64,000 nucleotides of DNA from contig NC_081413.1 of NCBI RefSeq assembly GCF_030272615.1, positions 338,114,802 to 338,178,801 of the forward strand, in the 5' to 3' direction. The notes under the pieces were generated by a model. That model was not told the origin of the DNA and did no database searches. It saw only the letters and a list, made by a program, of their open reading frames with translations. The stretch's first letter is position 1. Every line of letters begins with the position of its first letter. Both the position numbers and the translations under genes were made by a program. Below, piece by piece: positions 23,349 through 36,400 of this stretch. This DNA comes from Cryptomeria japonica. Taxonomy: Eukaryota > Streptophyta > Pinopsida > Cupressales > Cupressaceae.

Positions 23349-24769
23349 TTGCACGTGCTTGTTTCCGTGAGGTACACTACCATGCGAGATACGTCCATTG
23401 CGTGTCTTCTCCGCTTGGGGTATGGCCATGCTGCATGACGACGTGATGCGGGGTGATGTCGAGGTGCACACCTCCATGCCATGTGGGTAGTGTGACTATG
23501 TCGCACCACATGATGAGCTACTGCGATGGCTAGATGATTGTTCCTTCCTTCCTCATTGGTGGCTAGATGCTACTCACATAGTGATGTTATGTGTAGTTGT
23601 GATATTCTTATTATTCCTTTGGGGACCAGCAATTTATTTTACTTTGACTTTGAAGGTTTAGCCACGATCTTGTGATCTTTTGCATTCTTGATTTGGTGTT
23701 GCAAATTCCGAATTATTTTCTTGCCTTACTGTCGGAATTGATGATTTATTATCTTTATTCATCTATATTTTGGTGGCTAAACTGATTTATCCTTATTGTT
23801 TTCGTATGCTAGTCTTGTGTTGAAATGTGAAATTCCTCTCCAAGGACGTATGAGATGGTCTTGGTAGAGTGTGTACGAGGAAGTAGACGTAAGGAACCTT
23901 GAGGATGGGGGTACGTGAGGTTGTGATGTAGCTAGGATCCACTACCTACCTATGTGTGGTGACTATCTCTTGGAGGCTAGCCACCTTACTCAACAAGGGA
24001 TGTTCACTAAGGTCTTGTATGGAAGGTAACACTGCTATGGTGTGTCTAGCACCATTGAGCCTAGAGTGAGATATTGGATATTTATGATCATTTTATTGTT
24101 TTGAGATCAGGCATAGAGATGTTGATCATGCATGTTATCTTTGACCGAGCATTAGACATGCTCACATATGGCCTTTTGAGTTGTGCATTCCAATTAGGTG
24201 GATGGTTATTATGTGTATCATGGAGTAAATTGTGTTAACTTGTCACTATGTTATGGGACATAGTCTTTGGAAAGGTTTTCATATGCTTGGCAAGTGTAAA
24301 TAATTGAGTTATCTATGTTGCTCTTATTTCATGAAAGTTAACTTGGTTGTATAATTTGAATTTTGAAGCTAGTTCTATGCGATAAATTTTTATGACAAAG
24401 ATGGATTGGTAAAAGAAATTGATCATGATGGCATGTTTTCTTGTCATGTTTGATAGATGAGTATGGTAATATTTGCTTACCTCTTTTAATGCATTAACTT
24501 GGTGTAATGAAAGGGAGAAAATTCTTGTATCTCTGCTATGATTGTGGATAATTCCTAGAATGTTATAAGAAATGTATGTATTTAGATGCATCTTGCCAAT
24601 GGGTAATGGCATTCCTAGAGGATTTAGCAATCATGTTTCAATTATTTATGGAAAGGTTCCTATGTGCAATTTGATTTTTGTTGAATGAGTTTCAGGGCTA
24701 ATGCATGCGACATGTTCTCCATCTAGTCTTGCGACTTCCAGGAGTAAGTCGGAACCTAGGGGGGAAGAA
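23349..24769 (+). other. Noncoding interior of the LARD, right part, with PPT
   Basis: No gene. The first ~200 bp are relatively GC-rich (CGTGCTTG, ACGACGTGATGCGGGG). The right end, CTAGGGGGGAAGAA, directly precedes the 3' LTR and is the PPT. The text before it resembles that before B's PPT. Confidence 0.7.
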
Positions 24770-27700
24770 TGTAGTACCCCTACCCTAATCAGTTTCTAGT
24801 CTTGGTTTAACCTTGGTTAGTTTATCATAATATAGGGTTATAGTCAGATGTTTTGACTCAGTGCATATCTGTTAATGTGGTTTTCGCACCAGTTGGTATG
24901 CAAGTTGATTAGTTTTCCTATTTCGCATTATTAATCTTGGGCTAACACTTTCATTATATTTATATATGTATGCATGTATGACTCTTGGTTGAAGGAGATT
25001 TTAGGTACAATGTTGCATGGGTGCAAGGTTCGTCTCTACCTGAATTCGTAGGTTTGAGTGTACCTCTTTAATCCTTAGAGTTGGATTAGGTGGTTGTGAG
25101 ACCCTCATTTGACCTTAGTCGTTCTCAAGTGAGCATCGTCAATTGTCCATCAGTTTTCCCTTTTGGTTGGTTTGTGGGTCATCTGTTTGTTTGACGTTCT
25201 TGGGTTGCGTGTTTGGTGTGTGGTTAAATCAAATATTTAATCCTTAGTGTTTAACTTGATTTAATGTGTGTTTACGCATTAGTACTTTAGGGACTTAATT
25301 AAATAGGCTCCCTTTTTAGATGATTAATCGTTAATTGAATTACTCAATTCAGGTTGGTAGTAGATTCAATTAAATGGTTAAATTTAAATATTAAATTTAT
25401 TTTGTTTGTGCTTATGAAAGGAAATTTTTGAATTTAATTGCAATAGAATCAATTTTAGCTTGTTGCAATTAGAAATAGAAAGGTTAATTTCAATTGTTTA
25501 AGAAAATCAATTTTAAATTGAAAAGCAAGTTTAATTTATTGATATAGTTTAAAAGAATGATTTTTGAGATTTATTTTAAATAAAATATTTTAATTCCAAA
25601 AATAAATTTTGGTCAAACTTCTCCCATTTAACCTAGACTTTTGGAAAATATTGGGGATTGAATTTTTTGGAAAATATTTTGGATGGAAAATTTGGGGATT
25701 TTGGAAGGAGAAGGATTTCTTGAGCTGCAGGTTGGGGCTCTCCATCAGATCCTTTCTAGGAATACTTATTGAGGTAGGAATTTGTTTATCAATTTGGTTA
25801 TTTGTTTTAAAAAAAAATGGGCTTGAATGTTCTTCATGCAATTTTGGTTTCAAATTCTCCATTGATTGCCTCAAGATTAGGAATTATAGTGGAAATTAGT
25901 TAAGATTGGCTGATTGCTTGTATCTTGTTTGAGAAATGAGTTTTCTTTTTGCCCAAAATTGTATATTTTGGAAGGGTATTCAACAAATTTCTCTATTTTG
26001 TAAACCTCTATCATTCTGAAATTTTTTATTTTAAGTCTCTATATGAGACTGTTTAAAACAAAAAATGGGGGTTTGTTTAAAAAATAAAAGGAGAAATATA
26101 AAAACAAAACAAAAATATATTTTCATAACAAAATCGATTTTAGTTTAAAATCAAAATTTTAGATTGTTAAAAAAATAATAATAAAATATATTTCATTGGG
26201 GTTAGAGGGCGGGGAGCAGAGCCTCTACCCACACCTCCTCCCCCTGCGTGGGTCTGCGACCAATGGCGACCGCAGCTAGTTGCGATGTGACCCTCGCGGT
26301 GGTCGTAGGGTCCCCCGCGGTGACCACGTGGGCGCTGTAGGACCTGCGTTCATCGCGGTGGCACTACCCACGGTTAGGGAACGGTCATCCAACCCCCGTG
26401 AAAGGGAGGTGGGCCTGGTTACCTTTTTTGCCACACCCATTATATTGTTGTTTTTTTAAAATTTTTTTTTTATTATAAAAAAAATATATATAATAATTAT
26501 TTAATATTATTAAATGTAAATTTTAATTAAGTTTTTAATTAAGTTTAAATATGGCATTTATTTAATAAATTATGATTATTGTAATTAATTAATTGTATAA
26601 GTGGCAATATACTTTAATTAATTTTCAAATTGTATTTTATTATTAATGCATGTTTTTCTAATTAGATACTTAATTTGTTATTTTGTTATTATTAATTGTA
26701 TATATTTTATTAATTGCAGATTAATAAATATATAGTAATTAATATTTAATTTTGGTAATTTTATTTATATGCACAAGGAAATAATTGTTAAGTAGGAATG
26801 GACTATCTTTATTTGGGTTCCTTATATGTATATGTTTCCTTGATCTGTATAGTGTAACTAGTCTTTGGAAAAGACGAGATTGGAGAGATTGTTATTGAGC
26901 CAGTATGAGAACAATGTTTTATTTGAAGAATAAATATCTTATTTAGCTGGTTAATGATTATTTAATTATATTCATATGAACTTGGTTTAAGAACTCATAA
27001 TGACGCAGTTTTGTATGTTCGATGCTAATGAACCTTAGGGAGTTAGAAAACTAAGAATCAAATTATACCTGGATGAGGTAGATAACTGCAATCTAACTTA
27101 GATCATTTAGAAAACTCGATTGACATTTAATGTTTAAATCAATTTGGAAAAAGATAGTATCTATCGGTTATTGCCTATGCAAGTTTAATTTTTGTATTCG
27201 CTTTTGCTTAAGTAATGGCAAACCATCATCCTTGTCTTCACGAAAGGATGTGTGGGTCCACATGAGGCTTGGATGGGTTAGAAGTTCGGATTAGGTTGCT
27301 AGGGTAACCCAGTGTATGGGGTCGGAACATATGAAGACCTGCCATGGTAACCATACTAGGTTGTGTGATGACATTTGTCCCTACGTTCGCTAGTGTGTTG
27401 CTGTATTGTCCTGATAGGAGCACTTTTGTGGAGTCATCTTGTTGCTTATGCCCTTGTGAGTACTTGGTTTCATGCTATACCTTGGGTTGCGATGACTTAG
27501 TTTGCAAATTCTCTAGTGGACCCTTGTATTATCTTCGATTATGTTCAGCTGGATCCTTTCCTTTTCAGGGATCATTTGTGTATTGATTGACCGATGTGGT
27601 TGTTTGTTTATTGGTTATGTTTCACCTTGGTGGCAGGATTGTAAATAATGAGAACCTCACGTATCCTTAACTTTATTAATTATCAGAGGGGTCTTGCAGT

Positions 27701-28369
27701 TGAGCAGACCTAGAGATGTAGCCCTTTAGGGGTGAACTCCGAGATCATCTTGGTGTTATGTGATGCTTTTTTTCTTATGTTTCATGTTTAGTTATAGCAT
27801 GTATGGATGACATTTTGATATAATGTATAAGTGGGTTAGAAGAAATTAATCTTAAATGCATGTATGCAGTCATCTATTAATGTTGGAATGGGATCATGGT
27901 AGAATGTAGTTTTGATCAATAGAATGCATTCAGTTATTGTTAATGAAATTAAGTATGCATGGAAAGATCTCATTAGTTTATGATGAAATTAAAGTGTGTT
28001 ATGAAATTAGATGCATGGCTTATATTTTTATAAAAAGTTGGAACGTAAGGTATGAATAAATCTTATGGATGAACATTATATTATAATCTATATTTTCATC
28101 TATCTAAAAGAAATTATCCTTGTTTAAGAATTATCTCATTATTAAGATAATCAGCTTATTGGATTAATTAGTGTGAGTTAATTTAAATGTGGAATGAAGT
28201 AATCACGTTGGGAAACTCTTTAGGTGTTAGTTGATGTCTTCTGCTTTGTAATATGAATTTTTATATCTCATTGTATCATTATGTTGTGTTTAATCTTAAA
28301 AAAAAAATGATTGCACTCTATCCTTGTGTTTTAGCTTATCCCTTCGGGGTTTCCTGGTGGAGCATTACA
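24770..28369 (+). repeat. 3' LTR of the LARD-like element
   Basis: 3,600 bp, TGTAGTACCCCTACCC to GGTGGAGCATTACA, collinear with 16424-20018. It has a small local insertion near 25650 (GGGATTGAATTTTTTGG region) and a duplicated TTAATTAAGTTT near 26525. The GC island is at about 26190-26430. Confidence 0.92.
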
Positions 28370-28492
28370 AAAGGTGCAAATGCATCTCCTGCTACTGTTT
28401 TCTCCAACATCTCTGCAAATCTCATCTAAGTTTCTCTCCCTATGGAGTAGCCAACATTTTATCAATCCATAGTGAAAAATATTCATTAAGCA

Positions 28493-29900
28493 CACTCGAT
28501 TGATGCATCTCTTGCATCTAAGTTGATCTTATGTAGGGGTTTGACCCCTAATTTACCTCTGAGGTACGCAAAGGGTGTCTTCGGCAAAGATTTAGTGAAT
28601 ATGTCTGCTAACTGCTCTTTGCTTGACACATATTCCATTCTGACTTGCTTCTCCTATACTCTTTCCCCCCGAAAGTGATATTTCAGTTCTATATGCTTTG
28701 TGGTTGCATGTAACACAAGATTTTTTGAAATATTAATAGCACTAGTATTGTCACAATAAATAATCGCTGATGTATCTTGCTTAAAGCCTTCCAACACATG
28801 TCTCATCCAAATTGCCTGAGTACAATTCATAGGTGCTGCAACATATTCTGCTTCAGCTATTGACTGTGATACACATATTTGCTTTTTACTTTTCCAAGAA
28901 ACCAATCTACCTCCAAGAAGAAAAGCTCCACCGGTAGTAATTTTCTGGTCATCAACATTGCCTGCCCAATCTGCATCAGTAAACACTTTCAAAGAAAAGT
29001 CATCTTTATAAGGGTACCATAATTCATAATCCATTGTGCCTTTCAGATATCTGAATATCCTTTTCACCGGTACCAAGTGAGTCTCCTTGGGATATTTCTG
29101 AAATCTAGCAACTAATCCAACAACATGTGCAATATCCAGTCTGCTATGAACAACATAATGCAACTTACCAATTATGGACTTGTATTCCTTTTCATCTACA
29201 AAGGGTGAATCATCCTATTTAGACAATTTACAACTTGTGACCATCAGAGTACCAACTGATTTTTAATCTTCCATGCCAAAAGTTTTCAATACTTCTTTTA
29301 CATATTTAGTCTAACAGATAAATATTCCACCATCTAGTTGCTGGAGCTACAACCCAATGAAAAATTTAATCTCACCAATAAGAGACATTTTAAATTATTT
29401 CTTCATTTCCTCAGCAAAAGCCATACATAGATCATCATCACCACCATTAATTATATCATCAACATTCTATCTCCACCAGTCTTTAAATATATATTACTAT
29501 CCTCACTGGTATGCTAGAATCCTATCTTGATCAAATGTGTATGCAATCTTTCAAACCATGAAGTGACTTATGTAACTTGAAAACCATATTTTCATCTTCA
29601 CTTAATGCAAATCCATCTAGTTTTTCTATATATACTTCTTCTAGGATACCATTCAGAAAAGTTGATTTAATGTCCATCTGATATACCTTAAATCCTTTAA
29701 AAGTAGCAAAGGCAAGCAACATTCTTACACCTTCCAGTCTTGCCACCGGTGCAAAATTATCACCATAGTCTTATCCTTCTTCTTGTGCATAGCGTTTGCA
29801 AACAAGTCTTTCTTTATTCCTTACAGCCTTGCCATCTTCATTTAATTTGTTTCTAAAAACCCATTTTGTACCTATAACATTCTTGTCTTTCGGTCTAGAA
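28493..29900 (-). pseudogene. pol: Reverse transcriptase-RNase H of element C, broken
   Basis: Minus strand. RT is fragmentary: MDIKSTFLNGILEEVYIEKL and LHKSLHGLK at about 29690-29555, and the catalytic motif near 29456-29464 reads NVDD in place of the usual YVDD, in a different frame. RNase H is better kept (29163-28654): TDADWAGN, SQSIAEAEYVAA and IIYCDNTSAINIS carry the expected acidic residues. The frame then shifts, and the tail (ADIFTKSLP) ends near 28493. Several stops and frameshifts break RT. Confidence 0.85.
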
Positions 29901-29999
29901 ACAAGTGTCCAGGTCTTATTTTCTCTATCTGATCCAATTCCTCATTCATATAATTAATCTAGTAATCATCCTTCAATGCTTGTCTTACTATTTTAGGCT

Positions 30000-31666
30000 C
30001 AATAGTAGAAATAAGACAAGAATTTTCTCTGATTTTCCTTCTATTCTATACACCAGCATTCTTATCTCTTATAATTTGGTCTTCTAAATGATTTAATCTA
30101 ACATACCTTCGTATTATTGGTTATGGTATTGTTCCTTCTGGTTCATGTTCATCATCTTCTTCATCACTTTCTTCATTTATCGGTTGAGCACCCATTTCTG
30201 CATTGTTCTATTCATCATTCTTCTGCACTTTCGGTTATATAAACATAAGGTTTTGTTCATCATTTTCAAGCTTAGATCTGTTAGTCTCATCAAGTTTCTC
30301 GAAGAATTTATCAACCTTAACATTTACACATTCAACTATCTTCTTAGTTCTCTTGTTATAACACTTGAATGCTTTACTCTTGGTAGAGTATCCAAGAAAT
30401 ATCCCTTCATCACACTTAGCATCAAATTTTATAGTAACATCATCTCTCTTAATTAAACATTTACTCCCAAATTTTTTAAAGTAACTGGCATTAGGAACCA
30501 TAGAATTCTAAAGTTTATAAGGTGATATATCATTACATTTCTTAACAAGTACCTAGTTCAAAGTATAAACAGTTGTAATAACTCCTTCCCTCCAAAACAT
30601 CTTAGGTATTGTACCTTGTATCAATATTGTTCTAGAAGCTTCCACAATTGTCCTATTCCTTTTCTCAACAATTCCATTTTGTTGTGGAGTTATGGGTGCT
30701 GACATTTGCCTCTTAATTCCATGTTCATCACAAAACTTCACAAACTCATCAGAAGTGAACTCACCTCCCCGGTCAGATCTCAGACATTTCAAACTCCTCC
30801 TCATTTCCTTCTCAGCTAAAGATTTAAATGCCTTCAATTTACTGAAAGCCTTATACTTTTCTCTCAGAAAAGTTACCCACATTATCTTTGAAAAATCGTC
30901 AGTAAAAATCATAAAGTACTTATCAACATAATAGCTTCTAGTCCTCATAGGAGCACATAGATAGATCAGTGTGAACTAAATCAAGGATATGCTCTAAAGA
31001 AAAAACATTTCTCTTAAAAGATACATAATTCATTTTACCCATCTGACAGTCCTTACACAACACATTGTCTAGTTTCACAAGTTGGGGCATACCTCTCACA
31101 ATACTTGATTTTCTAACATTTATCAAATTGTCAAAGTTCACATGACAAAACCTCTTGTGCCATAACCAATTGTCTTCAATATTAGCCACCAAACAATTAT
31201 TCACATTAGTATTCAGGTGAAAAAGTTTACCTCTAGTCTGATTTCCAGTAGCAATCAATATTCCTTTACTTCCAAGGATCTTGCACACTCCACTCTTAAA
31301 TTCAAGGAGATGTCCTTTATCATTTAATTCTCCAACACTTGATAAAATATGTTTTAATCCATCTACCCAAAAGACATCATTTGCATTACTTTTTCCATTC
31401 AATGAAATAGATCCTTTACCTTTAACCATGCAGGGTGAGTTGTTATCAAACCTTACCACACCACCATCAAATTCTTCAAGAGATAAGAACTTGTTTTTAT
31501 CACCGGTCATATGGTGTGAGCAACCACTATCTATTATCCATTCATCACTGCTATCCATTCGTGATACCAAATCTTTTTCATTAGTCAAATCTTCCTTCAC
31601 AACAAAAAAGACAATTTCCTCATTGTCCTCTTCCTCTGATTCCTCATCTATCACACCTTCATCCAT
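30000..31666 (-). pseudogene. pol: Protease-integrase of element C, broken
   Basis: Minus strand. The frame 31666-30938 holds the protease with an intact site DSGCSHHMTGD (near 31540), then the pre-integrase zinc region (LWHKRFCHVNFDNL, CKDCQMGKM). The integrase core follows after a frame change at about 30945: IFTDDFSKIMWVTFLREK, LRSDRGGEFTSDEF and TPQQNGIVEKRNR, with DDE residues visible. The C-terminal part (FGSKCLIKRDDV, DEGIFLGYST) lies at 30501-30235 and ends at a TAA/TAG-rich stretch. In sequence it is close to element D. Confidence 0.87.
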
Positions 31667-31789
31667 TGCAACATAGAAATGTTTCTTTCCTTTTCCTTTG
31701 TATCACCATTAGGACAATTTGCAGCAATGTGTCCAATCTTATTGCAAGAAAAACACTTCATAGGAAGTTTGCCTTTGTACTTACCAGTG
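31667..31789 (-). pseudogene. gag: Gag zinc knuckle of element C
   Basis: On the minus strand the first codons after the insertion point read GKYKGKLPMKCFSCNKIGHI, completing an intact CX2CX4HX4C knuckle ending AANC. It belongs to the gag at 55188-55946; chromovirus A has inserted between capsid domain and knuckle, 23.4 kb apart. The target copy CAGTG (31785-31789) pairs with CGGTG (55188-55192). Confidence 0.85.
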
Positions 31790-32222
31790 TGTGAGGCCCT
31801 ACTCTGACTCATCCTAGCATTTCAGTATTTTTCATGTTGAGACTATTATGGATGCTTTATTTTTATGCTTTATGGATTTGGAACTTATATGATTCCATGA
31901 TTTGGATAACATTGATATATATTGATGCTTCATTTCTATGCATTATAGATATAGAACTCTATATGATTCTAGGAAAGGATTACTTTGTGATGATGTATGT
32001 CATTATTGGAATTGCAGGACCTTACTATGATGATAGAAATAGGATTCTTGTTTTATGTATGGATCAGAATTATGTGGATTATGATAATTGCTTATGTGGA
32101 TTTATTTGGATATAAGATATATCGATTTTTTAAAATGTAAATTGTATGCAGAGTGTTTGATGTGTATTCTTATTCATGTGTTTAATATTATATGAGGTTA
32201 TTGGAATTACTAATGTGTAATA

Positions 32223-32335
32223 GAGATGTGCAGGAAAATTATCCATGTGACCATGGAAATATTATGGAGAAACAAACCTAGACCTATGTACATTCGTAAA
32301 GCCAGGGGTTGTCTATATGGAGAGACAACACCTCG
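32223..32335 (+). other. Conserved LTR block with hairpin (A and G)
   Basis: About 110 bp (GAGATGTGCAGGAAAATTAT ... AGACAACACC) nearly the same in solo LTR G at 58853-58962 and in A's 3' LTR at 51740-51850, although the surrounding LTRs are much more diverged. Its end is an inverted repeat, GTTGTCT (32308-32314) with AGACAAC (32323-32329), preserved in all three copies. The function is unknown. Confidence 0.55.
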
Positions 32336-32452
32336 AATGTATCATATTTTATTTGTAATGGTAAATGATGTATGTGTGTTAAATTTTACTATTGATTTAT
32401 TTAAAACCAACAAGAGACAATTTCCATGTGTAATTTTGTAATGTATTTTATT

Positions 32453-32466
32453 GTGTCACTTGACAC
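32453..32466 (+). promoter_or_regulatory. Palindrome next to a G-box-like site in the A LTR
   Basis: GTGTCACTTGACAC, 6-bp arms around CT. In the 3' LTR (51972-51985) and in G (59084-59097) it is followed by GTG, making ACACGTG, a plant G-box/ABRE-type core. Here the core is ACATG, one C-to-T change. A promoter role is inference. Confidence 0.4.
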
Positions 32467-33485
32467 ATGTGTTGATTTATGTCTTGAATTTTGACTTGTC
32501 TCTTGAAGGGAGTTGTTCAACTATAGCTTTTTCAAACATTTGAATGTGGTTCTAAATTTTCCTTGGCTAGAGAGTCTTTGGAGTGGTCAACACAGGTTGG
32601 ACCCGAAATTTAACTTCAGATGGGCTTGTAAGGGGTCAAATGGACTCCTAGGGGTAGTTTAAAGGTGTTTCCTAAAGCCCATAAGGTATACCTATGAGTT
32701 AGGAGTGTTTTTAGGCATGTGTCTACTCCCATGTGACTTTTTAGTCATCCCAAAAAGTGGGTTTTCTAAGATGTGCGAAAATTCAAAATTAGAAGGTGCC
32801 ATCTAGGTTAAATTAACCTTCCCTTTTGATGAGAGATCCTTTTTGATCTTTTTCTTACTTTTTCCTTTTTTCAGTTTTAGAAACCTGTGAGAACTCTCAC
32901 TGAGGTCTTCTTAGGCAAGAATGAGAGATTTTGTGGGTAATCACCCACTCTCCATTTTTAGAGACTATGCATTTTGAAAAGTTGATTTTTGGATTCGAAA
33001 TTTGGCTAAGTGTAGAAGGGAGGATTGTGGATTTGGGTTGCTCATCCTCAAACTAGTTCTAGCATACCTTTGGGCAGATTGAAGGTTGGTTCATCTCTTT
33101 TTTTTTTTTTTGTTGCATGTCTATGTTGGAAAGTTTGGTTGTATGTGAAAGTGATTCTCTTGTATTTTCTTTTGTGAAAGTTATTATTATGCGACCTATC
33201 TTTTATTTTCTTGTATGCCTTTTCAGTGCTTTGGGAGTAACTAAGGCCTTCTACTCTTGGGAGAGTAGGATGGTCTTACGGGTGGTAGAAGTTTGACAGC
33301 CCTCGAGTGAGAGACTCTCTTTATGAGAGCGAACTCAAGGGGTGTATTTGTGACCCTTGCTGCATAGCCTGGTTTGTGCATTTGGGGGTCATAAGGGGAG
33401 AAAGTATGACATGAATGCCTTGGGGGGCATAAGGAATGTGGGGTTAATGATCTTATAAAATAACTTTGTTTTCCATGAGGTGGCA

Positions 33486-36400
33486 TGTAGTACCCCTACT
33501 AGTTTGAACTCATTAGACTCATATTTTATTATTGGTTGTTTTTCAGTGGATACATTACCATGACATATTATTCAGATTTTTATGACATTATGCTTTATTT
33601 GGAGATGAGATGTATAATTTATTTGCAGTATTTCAGTACTTGTGATTTATGGCATTTTATGTATTATTGCTATGTACTAACATTTTACTTTATTTATGCA
33701 ATGTGGAATTATATGTTGTGTGTTTGCAAGTGTATTGGATGCAAGGGGACGATTTTCCTTCACTCATTTCAGTGAGACAGGGAACGTCGTGATTCTCCTT
33801 CATCGGTGTGTATGCCATGTTTTCTATATATATATATATATGCATGTGTGGTTTGGTGATGCAGGATATTGTAGGTACAAGTACTGGGTAGGTACGGGGT
33901 ATCGTCTCCACCTGGCTTCACAGGTCTAAGCATGCCTTATATTTTTCGATGGAAGTGGAGGAGATAGTAGTTGACCCTATTTTACTCAATTACACTCGTA
34001 TGAGTGTCGTCAGTTAGTCGTTTTGTCAATTAGTTCGGTCTTCGTATTTTGTCATTTTATCTTTTATGGGCAATTGTTTGAGATTTGTTTAATTTGAGTG
34101 TTTTAGTGGATTTAATTAATTAATTAATTAAGTTTATAAAATTATCTCATTATTGTATTGTTTATGCATTGAGATTATAAATTTAGTTAATTAAAGAAAT
34201 TATTAAATTAAGCTGCATAGTATTAAAAATATATTTTTATTTTAAAAATAAATTAGATTAATTGTATTTATTATTTTCTAAAGTTATAACTAAATAAATG
34301 AATAAAAGGATTAATTAGAATTAAAGTATTGTTTTAATTCTTTATTTAGAAAAAGAATTAATTGGAATTAAAGTATTATTTTAATTCTTTATTTAGAAAA
34401 TTAATTAATTGGAATTAAAATATTGTATTTATTCTTTATTTAGGAAATTAATTAATGTGCATGAGAAAAGAAAAGAAAGAATAATGTTTTTTTTAATTAT
34501 TGCATGTGATAAATTTAGAAAATAAAATAAAATAAATTACTATTATTCTAAATTTAGGTTTTTTGTGAAAAAGCTATTGAACCTAGAATTTTAGTTTAAA
34601 TAGGGGTTAGGTCTTTTATTTAGTTACACAGATAGGGATACACAGGAACAGGTCAAGAATTTAGGTGAAGAAATTTTATTAGAAGTTATTGAAGGGATTA
34701 GGGCTCTTCTACAGAATTCTTCCAGGAAAGCTATACCAGGTTGGATGATTTCTTAGTTTTGTATTTTATTAAAAATATTTCTATTTTTCTCTGCTTGATG
34801 TGTGTGTAAAATAATTGTCAAACCCAAAACTCTCTTCTGGTGAATTCGAGTTTTGTTTGAAAATTCATGCCTGATGTGTATTTCTTGTTTGTGGGAAGAA
34901 TGTAATTTTGTGAAAATTAGGAAAATTGTTATAGAAAATTTGTCGGATTTTAGCATGCATGGAAATTTGCAAGATTTGTGAGAAAGGGTATTTACCTGAG
35001 AAATGGTTTTAATTACCTTAAGAAAATAAATTTAATTACACATTAAATTTATTTGGGTTAATTAAATTTTTTTTAAAAATGAAGAAGGATTGAAATTTTG
35101 TTAAAATGGAATTATTGGAAAATTATTGTTTTTTGTTATTATTGTTGTTAAAATTTTATTAAAATGAAATTATTGAAAAAGTATTGTTTTTTATTGTTCT
35201 GTTTAAAAAAAAAAAATTAAAAAAAAAAAAATTAAAAAAAGAAACTACCTACGGTAGCATCCGCTACCGGTGGTAGTACACAGTACTACCGACGGTAGCA
35301 GCTACCTATGGTAGCAGTGCTACCGGACGGTAGCAGTGCTACGGGACGGTAGCAGTGCTACGGGACGGTAGTACTAGCTACCAGCGGTAGCTTAGGCTAC
35401 CATGACAGGGGCTTTTTACAATTATTAAAGTGTTTTTTTTTTTTTTTGTAATTTTAATTGATTTCTAAACCCTATCCACTATTTCGGGTTTTGTACCCAG
35501 GGGATTAGATAAATTAAATATTATTATGTATTATATTATATATGTATATAAATAAATATATGTAGATTCATATATGTGTTTATATATATATATATATATT
35601 TAATATTAGATATGTTTCTTTTGGTAGTTATTATAATATTTTAAATGTTATTTAAAATATTATTTAATTATAGTTTGGAATGTTAATTTAAATAAATATG
35701 TTGAAAATACATTAGGAGAATTATTTGTATTTTAAATCTTTTTGGACAAATGACAAAGTGGATGTTTTTGGCATTAAAAAGTTGTAAATTCTTGTTATCT
35801 GGAAATTTGTAAATTGCATGTTATTTATGCTTTGGTTGTTTTTAAGGAAAGATTGCTTGTAATAGGATCTTGCGTATATTGTGTTCTCAATCATGTTTTA
35901 TTTCATTGCAATTTTGGTTAAATTGTCATTGTATCCTATGTTATTATTTCTCCTAGATCAGGTGTTGTTGTATAACCTATTTGATATGAGCCATTGTGTG
36001 TTTTTGTCCAAATGGTCAATCTTGGGTTGGTATTTGTGTATCCTTCACCTGTGTTTGTCAGGATTGTTTATGGTTGCCTATTTCGCCATAGAGTTCTCGT
36101 AGAGAGAAACATTTCTTGTTAGTGTCCTAAGAGAGAGAGTGGCTTTCGAGCAGGGGTTGTGCCTGAAGTGGATGACAAGATAACCCGTCGAAAGTTAGTT
36201 AAAACTGATAACCTAATAATTGATTAGGGGGTGGGTAGTTTAAATATTAATTAAGATAAATGTGCCTCGTGCATAGGTGAGTGCTTGTATAGGGCTCATG
36301 ATGTTATGAGAAGGCCTGGAATGGCAAACTTACCACCTTGTCTTCATGAAAGGATTGGTAGGGTCCGCATGAGACTTAGTTGGAACCAGAGGCTCGAGAG

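Larger units (their letters stand above)
16424..28369 (+). mobile_element. LARD-like non-autonomous giant-LTR element
   Basis: 11,946 bp flanked by perfect AAAGG copies (16419-16423 and 28370-28374). LTRs of 3,595 and 3,600 bp enclose 4,751 bp with PBS and PPT but no gag, protease, RT or integrase in any frame. Removing the later solo LTR leaves about 3.7 kb internal. Large LTRs with a multi-kb noncoding core define LARDs. The leader after the PBS (GCAAACACTGGATCTCTGG, like B's TTTCAACACTGGGTACTCTG) and the PPT context (CTTCCAGGAGTAAG, like CTTCCAGGAGTGAG in B) match chromovirus B. The first ~285 bp of the LTRs differ at about 20 sites, mostly transitions. Confidence 0.9.
31790..33485 (+). 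repeat. 5' LTR of A, first part
   Basis: Starts TGTGAGGCCCTACTC. Collinear with 51331-52955 until B cuts it at 33486 in TGGCA. The uninterrupted 3' LTR reads GGTGGCGTTGTG at this point, which gives the empty site. The LTR resumes at 44015. Confidence 0.92.

Noticed and set aside
23297-23509. 70-residue minus-strand ORF
   Set aside because: It crosses the edge of the solo LTR and its TSD, so it joins unrelated sequences by chance.
25590-25899. ORFs of 94 and 96 residues on opposite strands in the LARD 3' LTR
   Set aside because: The 5' LTR copy does not keep either frame (deletion near 17300) and no motif is visible.
35252-35410. Possible CRISPR-like array
   Set aside because: The units are contiguous with no unique spacers, inside a plant retrotransposon LTR.
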